Assembly: GCF_008639165.1 (NCBI RefSeq)
Contig: NZ_CP029197.1
Coordinates: forward strand, 3,844,001-3,908,000
Origin: Streptomyces venezuelae ATCC 10712
GTDB lineage: Bacteria > Actinomycetota > Actinomycetes > Streptomycetales > Streptomycetaceae
Length of the DNA stretch: 64,000 nt
Direction: 5' to 3'
Below the pieces are notes generated by a model. It had not been told where the DNA came from. It was given only the letters and a program-made list of their open reading frames with translations, and made no database searches. The position numbers were made by a program, and so were the translations under genes. This document shows positions 17,085 through 25,800 of this stretch, in pieces. Position 1 is the stretch's first letter. Every line of letters starts with the position of its first letter.

Positions 17085-17737
17085 AGCTGGTACCCGACGC
17101 CTTGCACGGTTCTGATCAGCGCGGGTTCGCCGATCTTGGCCCGCAGTTTGCTCATGCAGACCCGTACGGCCGCGGTGAAGGGGTCGGCGTGGGCGTCCCA
17201 GGCGCGGTCGAGGAGGTCCTCGGCGGAGACGGCGGCCCCGTCGGCCTCCAGGAGGATCTGGAGGACGGTGAACTCCTTCGGGGAGAGGTCGAGGTCCCGT
17301 CCGTCGCGGCTGGCGGTCCGCCGGACGGTGTCGACGCGGAGCCCGTACCGTTCGATGAGCGGCGGCAGCGGGGGGCGGGCGGCGCGGCGGCGCAGGGCGC
17401 GGACCCGGGAGACCAGCTCGGGGAACTCGAAGGGCTTGCCGAGGTAGTCGTCGGCGCCGAGGTCGAGCCCGGTGACGCGGTCTTCGGTGGTGGTGGCGGC
17501 GGTCAGCATGAGGATGCGGGTGGGGGAGCCTTCGGCGACGAGGCGGCGGGCGATGTCGTCGCCGTGGACGCGCGGCAGGTCGCGGTCGAGGACGAGGACG
17601 TCGTACGGGTGGAGGCCGAGGTGGTCGAGGGCGGTGTCGCCGCTGTGGACGGTGTCGACGGCGAAGCCGGCCCGTCGCAGTCCGGTGGCGACGAGCTCGG
17701 CGAGGGGTCGTTCGTCCTCGGCTACCAGTACACGCAT
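17081..17737 (-). CDS. OmpR/PhoB family response regulator
   Basis: The 218-residue protein has a receiver domain with acidic pair E7-D8, phospho-acceptor D51 (VLVLDRDLP), T79 and K101 (LGKPFEF). A C-terminal winged helix follows (SPKEFTVLQILLEADGAAVS...RVCMSKLRAKIG...GVGYQL). All catalytic receiver residues are present. Its gene is the first in a two-gene operon with the kinase, overlapping by 4 bp. Start ATG 17737 is chosen because residues MRVLVAEDE begin the receiver; an upstream extension would overlap the metG promoter. Regulon unknown. Confidence 0.9.
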   Translation of the reverse strand: MRVLVAEDERPLAELVATGLRRAGFAVDTVHSGDTALDHLGLHPYDVLVLDRDLPRVHGDDIARRLVAEGSPTRILMLTAATTTEDRVTGLDLGADDYLGKPFEFPELVSRVRALRRRAARPPLPPLIERYGLRVDTVRRTASRDGRDLDLSPKEFTVLQILLEADGAAVSAEDLLDRAWDAHADPFTAAVRVCMSKLRAKIGEPALIRTVQGVGYQL

Positions 17738-17791
17738 GCCCCCATCCTCTCCCCGCCGTATATGGATGTGAGTGGATCTTCGTCGGCCCGT

Positions 17792-17804
17792 TAGGATTTC
17801 GACC
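17792..17804 (+). promoter_or_regulatory. candidate leaderless -10 of metG
   Basis: TAGGAT (17792-17797) lies 7 nt before the metG ATG (17805), with no Shine-Dalgarno between. This is the usual layout of a leaderless Streptomyces mRNA. A convincing -35 is not obvious. Confidence 0.4.
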
Positions 17805-19412
17805 ATGGCGGCCACTGGATCCGAGAAGCAGGGGGCGAAGGCGTTCTACGTCACGACCCCCATTTACTACGTCAACGACGCTCCTCACCTGGGCCACGCC
17901 TACACGACCGTCGCAGGCGACGTGCTCACGCGCTGGCACCGTCAGCGCGGCGAGAAGGTGTGGTACCTCACCGGCACGGACGAGCACGGTCAGAAGATCA
18001 TGCGCACGGCCGAGGCGAACGACGTCACGCCCCAGGCCTGGTGCGACAAGCTCGTCGAGGAGGCGTGGAAGCCCCTCTGGGAGCACCTGAACATCGCGAA
18101 CGACGACTTCATCCGCACCACGCAGAAGCGTCACACGGACCGCGTCCAGGAGTTCGTGCAGGACCTGTACGACAAGGACGAGATCTACAAGGGCGGCTAC
18201 GAGGGCCCGTACTGCGTGGGCTGTGAGGAGTACAAGCTCCCCGGCGACCTCATCGAGGCGGAGGACGGCACGAAGCTGTGCGCCGTCCACAAGAAGCCGG
18301 TGGAGATCCTCAAGGAGGAGAACTACTTCTTCAAGCTGAGCGCGTACGGCCCGAAGCTCCTCGAGTTCTACGAGGCGAACCCGGGCTTCATCCAGCCGGA
18401 GTCGGCGCGCAACGAGGTCGTGAACTTCGTCAAGCAGGGCCTGGAGGACCTCTCCATCTCGCGCTCGACGTTCGACTGGGGCGTCCCGGTGCCGTGGGAC
18501 GAGAAGCACGTCATCTACGTGTGGATCGACGCGCTGCTCAACTACGCGACGGCCGTCGGCTACAACGAGAACCCGGCGAAGTTCGACGAGACCTTCCCGG
18601 CGAACGTCCACCTCATCGGCAAGGACATCCTCCGCTTCCACGCGGTGATCTGGCCGGCGATGCTGATGGCGCAGGGCCTGCCCGTGCCCGGCCGGGTCGC
18701 GGCGAACGGCTGGCTGATGGTCGGCGGCGAGAAGATGTCGAAGTCGAACCTGACCGGCATCAAGCCGCAGGACCTGACCTCGCACTTCGGCGTGGACGCG
18801 TACCGCTGGTACTTCCTGCGGGCGATCGCGTTCGGCCAGGACGGTTCGTTCTCGTGGGAGGACTTCACCGCCCGGTACACGTCCGAGCTGGCGAACGACT
18901 ACGGCAACCTCGCCTCGCGCGTGGCGGCGATGGTCGGCAAGTACTTCGGCGGCGCGCTGCCGGCCTCGACGGCCGACGGCGACGCGGAGAAGGCGATCCA
19001 CGAGGGCCTGGCGAAGGCGGTCTCGGTCGCGGACGTGAAGATCGGCGAGGAGCTGGACTTCCAGGGCGGCATCCTGGCGATCTTCGACTTCGTGAAGCAG
19101 GTCAACGGCTACATCACGGAGCAGGAGCCGTGGAAGGTCGCGAAGGACGAGTCGGAGGAGGGCCGGGCCCGCCTGGCGACGATCCTCTACACGGCCGCCG
19201 AGTCCCTCCGCGCCGTCGCCGTCCTCCTCAACCCGATCATGCCGGAGACCTCGCAGGCGCTGTGGGAGTCCCTCGGCGCGGAGGCCTCCCTGGGCACCCT
19301 GGCCGCCCAGCCGGTCCAGTCCGCCGCCACGTGGGGCCAGCTCCCCGCGGGTGCGACGGTGACGAAGGGCGCGGTGCTGTTCCCGCGCCTTGAGGAGCCG
19401 AAGAAGGACTGA
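17805..19412 (+). CDS. metG: methionyl-tRNA synthetase
   Basis: The 535-residue class I aminoacyl-tRNA synthetase has the HIGH-type motif as HLGHAYTT near residue 26. Other motifs are the CP-domain metal region (YCVGCEEYKLPGDL), the catalytic VPVPWDEKHVIYVWIDALLNY, and KMSKS in GEKMSKSNLTG. An anticodon-binding helical domain follows (EQEPWKVAKDE). It charges tRNA-Met with methionine in the cytosol. There is no C-terminal EMAP/dimerisation domain, which fits the shorter MetRS class. Only one CxxC is visible. A strong hairpin follows the gene. Confidence 0.97.
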   Translation: MAATGSEKQGAKAFYVTTPIYYVNDAPHLGHAYTTVAGDVLTRWHRQRGEKVWYLTGTDEHGQKIMRTAEANDVTPQAWCDKLVEEAWKPLWEHLNIANDDFIRTTQKRHTDRVQEFVQDLYDKDEIYKGGYEGPYCVGCEEYKLPGDLIEAEDGTKLCAVHKKPVEILKEENYFFKLSAYGPKLLEFYEANPGFIQPESARNEVVNFVKQGLEDLSISRSTFDWGVPVPWDEKHVIYVWIDALLNYATAVGYNENPAKFDETFPANVHLIGKDILRFHAVIWPAMLMAQGLPVPGRVAANGWLMVGGEKMSKSNLTGIKPQDLTSHFGVDAYRWYFLRAIAFGQDGSFSWEDFTARYTSELANDYGNLASRVAAMVGKYFGGALPASTADGDAEKAIHEGLAKAVSVADVKIGEELDFQGGILAIFDFVKQVNGYITEQEPWKVAKDESEEGRARLATILYTAAESLRAVAVLLNPIMPETSQALWESLGAEASLGTLAAQPVQSAATWGQLPAGATVTKGAVLFPRLEEPKKD

Positions 19413-19453
19413 CGGCGCCTGATGTCCGCCTGACGTCCGCCTGTCGTACGACG

Positions 19454-19490
19454 AAGGCCGCCACCCCGGCACCGCGGGGGTGGCGGCCTT
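19454..19490. terminator. strong bidirectional terminator after metG
   Basis: AAGGCCGCCACCCC (19454-19467) pairs perfectly with GGGGTGGCGGCCTT (19477-19490) around a 9-nt loop. The A-rich and T-rich ends make it work in both directions, serving metG and the convergent DoxX-like gene. Confidence 0.85.
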
Positions 19491-19497
19491 CCGCCTG

Positions 19498-19836
19498 TCA
19501 GGCAAGGGCGAGAGCGGCGACGGCGGGGGCCATGTAGACCAGCGGGAACGGCACGTGACCGTAGGACCGGGCGCGGAGCACGGTGATCACGGCCCCGGCG
19601 AAGTACAGGATCAGCCCGATCGCGGCGAGGGTCCCGATCACCGGGACCCAGATCCCGGCGACGAGCCCGACGGCCCCGGCGACCTTCGCGGCCCCGAGCA
19701 GGTTCCACCACGCCCGGGGCACCCCGTACTCGGCGAGCGGCCCGACGACGTACGCGGCCTTGAGGAACACCGAGAGCCCCGAGAACCCGGCCATGAACGC
19801 GGCGACGGCGGTGACGACGATGGCGGTGGTGGACAT
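19498..19836 (-). CDS. DoxX-like membrane protein
   Basis: The 112-residue protein has four helices and the DoxX-family pattern: FMAGFSGLSVFLKAAYVVGPLAEYGVP, then WNLLGAAKVAGAVGLVAGIWVPVIGTLAAIGLILYFAGAVITVLRA. Known DoxX proteins are quinol-oxidase or thiosulfate:quinone subunits. This shorter DoxX-2 type is widespread and uncharacterised, possibly acting in redox homeostasis. ATG 19836 has GAAGGAG 9 nt upstream. It is monocistronic and convergent with metG. Confidence 0.8.
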   Translation of the reverse strand: MSTTAIVVTAVAAFMAGFSGLSVFLKAAYVVGPLAEYGVPRAWWNLLGAAKVAGAVGLVAGIWVPVIGTLAAIGLILYFAGAVITVLRARSYGHVPFPLVYMAPAVAALALA

Positions 19837-19975
19837 GGCGTGGGCTCCTTCAGCCGCTCCGAAATCCGCCTCGTTCGAGCCGGACACAGCACTGACGGAA
19901 CGGGGACGGGAAGTGTGACGGCCTCCGTAGGATTTCTTCCGCCCGAGACCCGCCGACCCAGGAGGGGACGCCCTG

Positions 19976-20434
19976 ATGTCCGATGCCACGCCCGACTGGC
20001 AGAGGAGACTCGAAGCGTGCGGGCTCCGGGTCGAGGGGCGGGACACATCACCTGACCTGCCCGACGTCCGCCGGGCCCACCTGGCCTGGGCGGGGTACGA
20101 GGTGAAGCCGAGCGCCACGGTCAGCCATGCGCGGCCCGACGCGGCGGCGGAACTGGACCGCCTCTGGACCTCCTTGGCGGAGTCGGCCGGCCTCCGCACG
20201 GAGGAGGACGAGTTCTGCATGCTCGCACCGGGTCCGGGCGGTCACGGGACCGGCTGGATCCGCGTGAAGGACCTCATCGTCACCGGTCTCCCCTCCCGCC
20301 TCCTGAGCGACGCAGGTCTGGGGGAGTTCATGGCCGTCTCCGTGGACGGCCGGGTCATGTGCGCGGTGTCCGACGAGGAGTACGACAAGTGGATCGTCGT
20401 GCATCGGTTCGACGAGGACGCCGACGGCGCCTGA
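19976..20434 (+). CDS. hypothetical protein
   Basis: This 152-residue soluble protein is not recognised. The N-terminus (PDWQRRLEACGLRV) is helical, followed by LDRLWTSLAESAGL and a C-terminal beta-rich part ending in EYDKWIVVHRFDEDADGA. The start is well supported: AGGAGGGG precedes the ATG by 8 nt. It lies just before the accessory region holding the toxin locus. Its size and acidic end would suit a small immunity-like or regulatory protein, but nothing in the sequence shows that. Confidence 0.6.
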   Translation: MSDATPDWQRRLEACGLRVEGRDTSPDLPDVRRAHLAWAGYEVKPSATVSHARPDAAAELDRLWTSLAESAGLRTEEDEFCMLAPGPGGHGTGWIRVKDLIVTGLPSRLLSDAGLGEFMAVSVDGRVMCAVSDEEYDKWIVVHRFDEDADGA

Positions 20435-20745
20435 GGCAGACGGCGTGGGCCGAGTCCGACGTCACCGGTCGACCGGCGTCCAAGTGCTCGGTCGCCGGTG
20501 GGGCGGGCGGTCTCCTCAAGGACGACCACGGGGAGAAAGAAACCGAACCGAACCCCACCCCTCCGCCCCGCCGAGGCCACGCTCACTCGCTTGAGTGAAT
20601 ATGCCCAAATCGGCTGGCCATAGGGAGGGTTGCTTGATCTACGCTCAGCGCGACACACCACATCACTGCCGACATACGTCGGCCCCCGCCGGGACGGCAA
20701 TCCCGATGCGAGGGCCTGACCACCAAGGAAGAGAACAGCTTCCCG
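20435..20745. promoter_or_regulatory. 311-bp intergenic region with a palindrome
   Basis: There is no gene here. The notable element is a perfect inverted repeat TCACTC-GCTT-GAGTGA at 20583-20598, inside a locally AT-richer stretch (20590-20645) that probably holds the promoter of the downstream HTH gene. The palindrome could be that regulator's operator. A second small dyad, CGACATACGTCG, lies near 20670. Confidence 0.4.
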
Positions 20746-21624
20746 ATGGGTATCAAGAACACTAGCGTGCGCCCGCACGCCCAGTCCCGTAACGACGGGA
20801 AAAGCCACCCTTCTCAGTGCGGCGGCGTCACCCACGACAACATCCGCCACACCACCCGCTTCACGGTGGTCGGCAACCATCTCGCCCAGCACGACGAGCT
20901 GTCGCTGACGGCGATCGGCCTGGCCGTCCACATCCAGTCGCTCCCCACCGGCGCCCAGGTCGACATCAACAGCCTCGCCCGGCGCTTCCCCGAGGGAAAG
21001 ACCCGGATCGCCGGCGCCCTGCGCGAACTGGAGGCCCACGGCTACCTGCGGCGCACCCGCTTACGGACCGAACAGGGCCGCATGATCACCCGCACCGTCT
21101 CCTGCAACCACCCGGGCCGGACGGCCGGCGAGGACGGACCGAGCCACCCGCCCCGCCCCCGGCGGGCCGCCGAGAAACCACCACCCCGCCGCGCCCTGCC
21201 CACCGAGGCCGAAAAACCACCGCGCCGCCGCGCCCTGCCCGCCGTACCGCAGCCCGTGTACCCGGCGCCGGACCTCCTCCAGACCGCCCTCGGCGTCCTC
21301 TCCGGCCTCCGCCGCACCGACCCGAGGCTCCTGATCTCCGCCACGGACGCCGAGCACCTCGTCCCCGGCGTCGCCGCCTGGCTCGAACGCGACCTCACCC
21401 CCGAGGCCGTCCACCGCGCCCTGACCACCGCCCTGCCGCCGGAGCCCCTCCACCGCCCGGCCGCCCTCCTGGCCCACCGCCTGACGGCCCAGCTCCCACC
21501 CCTGCCGCCCTTCCGCCCGGAGAAACCCCCGGCGAGACACCCCCTCCAGAACTGCGACACCTGCGACCGCGCCTACCGCGCCCCACAACCGGGCACGTGC
21601 GGCACGTGCACCCCCATGACGTGA
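20746..21624 (+). CDS. winged-helix DNA-binding protein with C-terminal zinc ribbon
   Basis: The 292-residue protein has an N-terminal HTH-like domain (residues ~35-125): FTVVGNHLAQHDELSLTAIGLAVHIQSLP, then INSLARRFPEGKTRIAGALRELEAHGYLRR. A Pro/Arg-rich linker with duplicated EKPP(P/R)RRALP follows, then a helical domain (~185-265), and a C-terminal CDTCDRAYRAPQPGTCGTC that looks like a zinc ribbon (C-x2-C-x11-C-x2-C). The first domain resembles the replication-initiator-like wHTH of Streptomyces and phage proteins. It is probably a transcription factor; its target may be the palindrome upstream. GGAAG precedes the ATG at rather long spacing. Confidence 0.65.
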   Translation: MGIKNTSVRPHAQSRNDGKSHPSQCGGVTHDNIRHTTRFTVVGNHLAQHDELSLTAIGLAVHIQSLPTGAQVDINSLARRFPEGKTRIAGALRELEAHGYLRRTRLRTEQGRMITRTVSCNHPGRTAGEDGPSHPPRPRRAAEKPPPRRALPTEAEKPPRRRALPAVPQPVYPAPDLLQTALGVLSGLRRTDPRLLISATDAEHLVPGVAAWLERDLTPEAVHRALTTALPPEPLHRPAALLAHRLTAQLPPLPPFRPEKPPARHPLQNCDTCDRAYRAPQPGTCGTCTPMT

Positions 21625-21679
21625 CAAACCGAGCCCACGTTCGTTGCTCGTGCGAAGAACCCCGTGCCAGCATCTCCGG

Positions 21680-22231
21680 ATGACTGACACCGGGGGCGGG
21701 GCGAGCGACGACACGCTTGAGCCCCCTCACCTCTCACGGCTCGCACAGCTGACAAGCCCACCGGAGCCGAACCGGGACCTCCCCTCCGCGCCCGGCCCCG
21801 CCGACGAGGAGGCGCTGGCGCGCCGGCGGTTCGCACGGTTGCTCGGCGAATTCCGGCGTACGGCCGTGCTGGTGCCGTACGACGACCTCGGAAGCCTCTG
21901 GACGGCGGACTTCAACGGCGTCCGCTGGATCTGCGCCTTCTCCGACGAGAAGGCGCTGGCGCGGTTCGCGCGCGCGAGGGGGGACGCGGCGCGGGAGTGG
22001 ACGTACCAGACGATCCTGGGCGCGCGGCTGCTCGACGTGATGGTGCCGTTGCTGCCGGGCCCGGGCGGGGTCGCGCTGGACGCGGGCAGCGCGGACGGAA
22101 CGCTCTTCCCGCCGGTGGCGGGGATCGTCCCGGACGAGGTGGCGGTGGATCCAGGGGCCAGAACGGATCTCGGGGGAATAGCGGGGGATCTCGGGGGGAC
22201 AGTGGATCTCGGGGGGACGGGGACACGATGA
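21680..22231 (+). CDS. SseB-like domain protein of the toxin locus
   Basis: The 183-residue protein has a disordered acidic N-terminus (~1-50). An SseB N-terminal-like domain follows (~50-165) with AVLVPYDDLGSLWTADFNGVRWICAFSDEKALARFA. The tail repeats DLGG (DLGGIAGDLGGTVDLGGTG). Its stop overlaps the next ATG (ATGA), so it is translationally coupled to the gene at 22228 and then to the Rhs toxin. SseB domains are poorly understood. The coupling suggests a role in expression, chaperoning or export of the effector. ATG 21680 is chosen over an upstream ATG because it begins the acidic MTDTGGGAS. Confidence 0.7.
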   Translation: MTDTGGGASDDTLEPPHLSRLAQLTSPPEPNRDLPSAPGPADEEALARRRFARLLGEFRRTAVLVPYDDLGSLWTADFNGVRWICAFSDEKALARFARARGDAAREWTYQTILGARLLDVMVPLLPGPGGVALDAGSADGTLFPPVAGIVPDEVAVDPGARTDLGGIAGDLGGTVDLGGTGTR

Positions 22232-22875
22232 GCGGGAACGAGCCCGATCTCGCGGCGCCGGCGGCGGCGCTCGCGGAGATAGCGAAGGGCATCGACCTGG
22301 CGCACGCCGAGCTGAAGGAGCTCGGCATGATCGGCGAGGCGTCGGCGGGCCGCGGCTTCTCCGATCTCGTCCTGACCGGACTGGAGTTGGGTCACGACGG
22401 CCTGACCTCGCAGTTCGAGACGTTCTGCAGCCGGTGGGAGTGGGGCGTACGCGCGCTCGCCCAGCGAGGAAACGGTTTCGCGCAGGCGGTCGGCCTGTCG
22501 GCCGGATCGTTCGCGGAGCAGGAGCGGTACATCAAGGACTCGATCAAGATCGGCGTGAACTCCCTCAACGGCAACCCGCACCTCACCGAGGACGAGGTCA
22601 AGCAGCAGCGCTGGGACACCATCCGTGACCAGCAGGCGTGGGACGGCGCGGACTGGAGCGGCGAGTCGTTCAGTACGGCTCATGACGAGGTCGAGCAGAC
22701 CTGGAAGAACACCGCGTACGACGTCGAGGACTCGATGCTCGACGGCCTGGAGCGCTCGGGCGCGATCGCCCCGGAGACGCGGGACGGAGCCGACCAGCGG
22801 CTCAAGGACCTGCTCGACCCCGACCAGGCGACCGTCGAGCAGGCCGAACAGCCGCGCTGGGGGGAGAGCCGCTGA
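22228..22875 (+). CDS. helical WXG-like partner protein of the Rhs effector
   Basis: This 215-residue, mainly helical protein starts MSGNEPDLAAPAAALAEIAKG. Its N-terminal ~100 residues form two long helices with a turn around FCSRWEWGVRAL, reminiscent of the WXG100/LXG-like partners of type VII secretion. The C-terminal acidic half is rich in D/E/Q (DEVEQTWKNTAYDVEDSMLD). It overlaps the SseB-like gene by 4 bp and the Rhs gene by 1 bp, so all three form one unit. I infer a chaperone or co-secreted partner role; no family is certain. Confidence 0.6.
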   Translation: MSGNEPDLAAPAAALAEIAKGIDLAHAELKELGMIGEASAGRGFSDLVLTGLELGHDGLTSQFETFCSRWEWGVRALAQRGNGFAQAVGLSAGSFAEQERYIKDSIKIGVNSLNGNPHLTEDEVKQQRWDTIRDQQAWDGADWSGESFSTAHDEVEQTWKNTAYDVEDSMLDGLERSGAIAPETRDGADQRLKDLLDPDQATVEQAEQPRWGESR

Positions 22876-25800
22876 TGGTGGACTGGGGAGGCCTGGTCGA
22901 CAAGGGCATCGACAAGATCGGTGACGGCGTCGACAGGGGCAAGGAGCTGCTCGGCGAGGGCATCGATCACGCCACCGACAAGATCGGCCACGGCCTGGAG
23001 AAGGTCGGCGCCCATGAGATCGCGGACAAGGTCGAGGACTGGGGCGACAGGACCGCGTCCTCACTCGGCGCGCAGGTCGGGGAGCAGCAGCTCGGGCAGA
23101 CCGAGGAAGCGAACGAGCTGATCCACGGAAAGCCGGAGAAGATCGCCGGGACGGTGAAGAACCTCCGGGACTTCCAGAAGGCGTTCGACCTGGTCGGCAG
23201 TGGCATGAGGAAACTGGACTCCGGTCACTGGAAGGGCGAGGCGGCCGACGCGTTCCGGGAGAGGTTCCAGACCCTTCCGACCGACTGGCTGCGCGCGGCG
23301 GACGCCATGGAGAACGCGGCCAAGGCGCTGGAGACGTACGCCCAGGCGGTCGTGAGCGCGCAGGGGAAGGCGCGGGAGGCGATCGCGCTGTACAAGGAGG
23401 GCGACGGGGACTCCAAGGCGGCGGTCGACTCGTACAACAAGAAGGTCGACGCCTACAACGCCGCCCGCACCGGCGACAGTCCGCTGCCGGACCCCGGGCC
23501 CTTCTCCGACCCCGGCGAGGCCAAGCGGCAGCGGGCCAAGGAGATCCTCGACGACGCGCGGAAAGCCCGCAACGAAGCCGGGGACACCGCGAAGGCCGCG
23601 GTCGGCGCGGCCCTCGCGCACGCGCCGAAGGAGCTGACGGGCCGCGAACGGGCCAAGCTGGAGTTGATGGACCTCGGCCTGAGCCAGGGCATCGAGCTGG
23701 CCCACTTCGGCGGCGGAGTCGCCAAGGGCACGGCGGGACTCCTCAACTTCGTCCGCTCGGTGAACCCGGTGGACCCGTACAACCTGACTCACCCGGCCGA
23801 GTACTACAAGGGCGTCAACATGACGCTCGCCGGCCTGGTCTCGACGGGGGCCAACCCCGACCGGGCGCTGAAGAACGCCTGGGAGGCGGCGAAGGGCGAC
23901 CCGACCGAGTTCGTCGGCCGGATGCTGCCGGAGATGCTCGGCACGAAGGGCGCGGGAGCGTTCCGGGGAGCGTTGCGCGCCGGCCTGAAGGACGCGACCA
24001 GGCACCGCCCGGACACGAGAAAAGTGATCGGGGACGGGCCGGGGAGCAGCAGGAGGGACCACGAGAAGGACCCGCCGACCACCTGCAAGCAGGGCAAGGA
24101 GACGAAGTGCGACCGCGACCCCGTGGACATCGCCTCGGGCCGGGTACTGCTGCCGCAGAACGACATCGCCCTGCCCGGTTCGCTTCCCCTCGTCTTCCGG
24201 CGGACCTTCGACTCCTCGCGCCGCTCGGGACGCTGGTTCGGCCCGACGTGGTCGTCGACGGTGGACCAACGTCTGGAGATCGACTCGGAGGGTGTGGTCT
24301 TCAGCTGTGACGAAGGCAGCCTGCTGGCGTATCCGCACCCGGCACCCGGGGTCCCGGTCATGCCCACGCACGGCAGGCAGTGGCCGCTGGACCGGGTCGA
24401 GGACGGCTACACCGTCACGGACCCGGACAGCGGCACGGTCCGCCACTTCGCCGACCACGGTCACGAACTCGCTCTCCTGGCCCAGATCGACGACCGCAAC
24501 GATCGCTGGATCGCCATCGAGTACGACGAGACGGGCGCCCCGACGGCGATCGTCCACCACGGCGGCTACCACCTGAAGCTGACTACGAGCGATGGCCGGG
24601 TGACGGCGCTCCACCTCGCGGGGGCGGCCCCGGACTGTTCCGACCAGGAGATCCTGCGCTACGGCTACACGAACGGCCACCTGACCGAGGTCACCAACTC
24701 CTGTGGTGTACCGGTCCGTTTCGGGTACGACTCCGTGGGCCGCCTCACCTCATGGACCGACACCAACGGAAGCCGCTTCGACTACGTCTACGACGAACAG
24801 GACCGCTGCACCTACCAGTCGGGTACGAACGGACACCTCGAAACCAGCTTCACCTGGGACGACGTCGATCCGTCGACGGGTCTCCGCGTCACCACCCTCA
24901 CCGACGGACTGGGGAACACCAAGCGGCACCTGATCAACGACCTCGCTCAGGTCGTCGCCGAGATCGACCCACTGGGCGCGGTCACCCGCTTCACGTACGA
25001 CCGCCGCAACCGGCTCCTGTCCCGGACGGACCCCCTGGGCCACGTCAGCTCCTACACCTACGACGAGCAGGGCCGGCTGACCCTCCTGGAGCGCCCGGAC
25101 GGCCGGCAGGCACGGGCCGAATACGACGCCGCCGGATTCCCGATACGCATCACCGGCACCGACGGCAACGTCACACGGCAGACCTTCGACGAGCGCGGCA
25201 ACCGCACATCGGTGACGGACCCGTCGGGCGCGACGACGAGGTTCGCGTACGACGACTCGGGCCGACTCACGTCGGTGACGGACCCGCTCGGCGCCACGAC
25301 CCGGTTGGTCGTGGACCGCAGAGGTCTCCCCGTCGAGACCACCGACCCCCTGGGCGCCACGACCCGCTACGAGTACGACGCCTTCGGCCGCCCTGTCCGC
25401 GTCACCGACGCTCTCGGCGGCGAGACCCGGACGGAGTGGACCGTCGAGGGCCGGCCCGCACGCCGGACGGCCCCCGACGGCACGGCGGAGTCCTGGACGT
25501 ACGACGGCGAGGGCAACTGCCTCAGCCACACCGACGCGATGGGCGCGACGACCCGCTTCACGTACACCGACTTCGACCTGCTGACGTCCCGCACGGGCCC
25601 GGACGGGGTCAGGTACGAGTTCTCCCACGACACGAACCTTCGGCTTTCCCGGGTGACCAATCCACAAGGTCTGACGTGGGACTACAGCTACGACCCGGCG
25701 GGCAGGCTGCTCGCGGAGACAGACTTCGACGGCCGGATGCTGCGCTACGACCACGACTCGGCGGGCCGTCTCGTCTCCCGGACCAACGGCATGGGCCAGC

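Noticed and set aside
15999..19505. A 1168-codon minus-strand open frame across metG, the response regulator and the kinase
   Set aside because: Only the kinase part (15999-17084) has protein-like sequence; the rest is antisense to metG or a shifted frame of the response regulator.
20583..20598. Attachment site of an integrated element
   Set aside because: The palindrome is short with no direct repeat partner, tRNA or integrase nearby; an operator is more likely.
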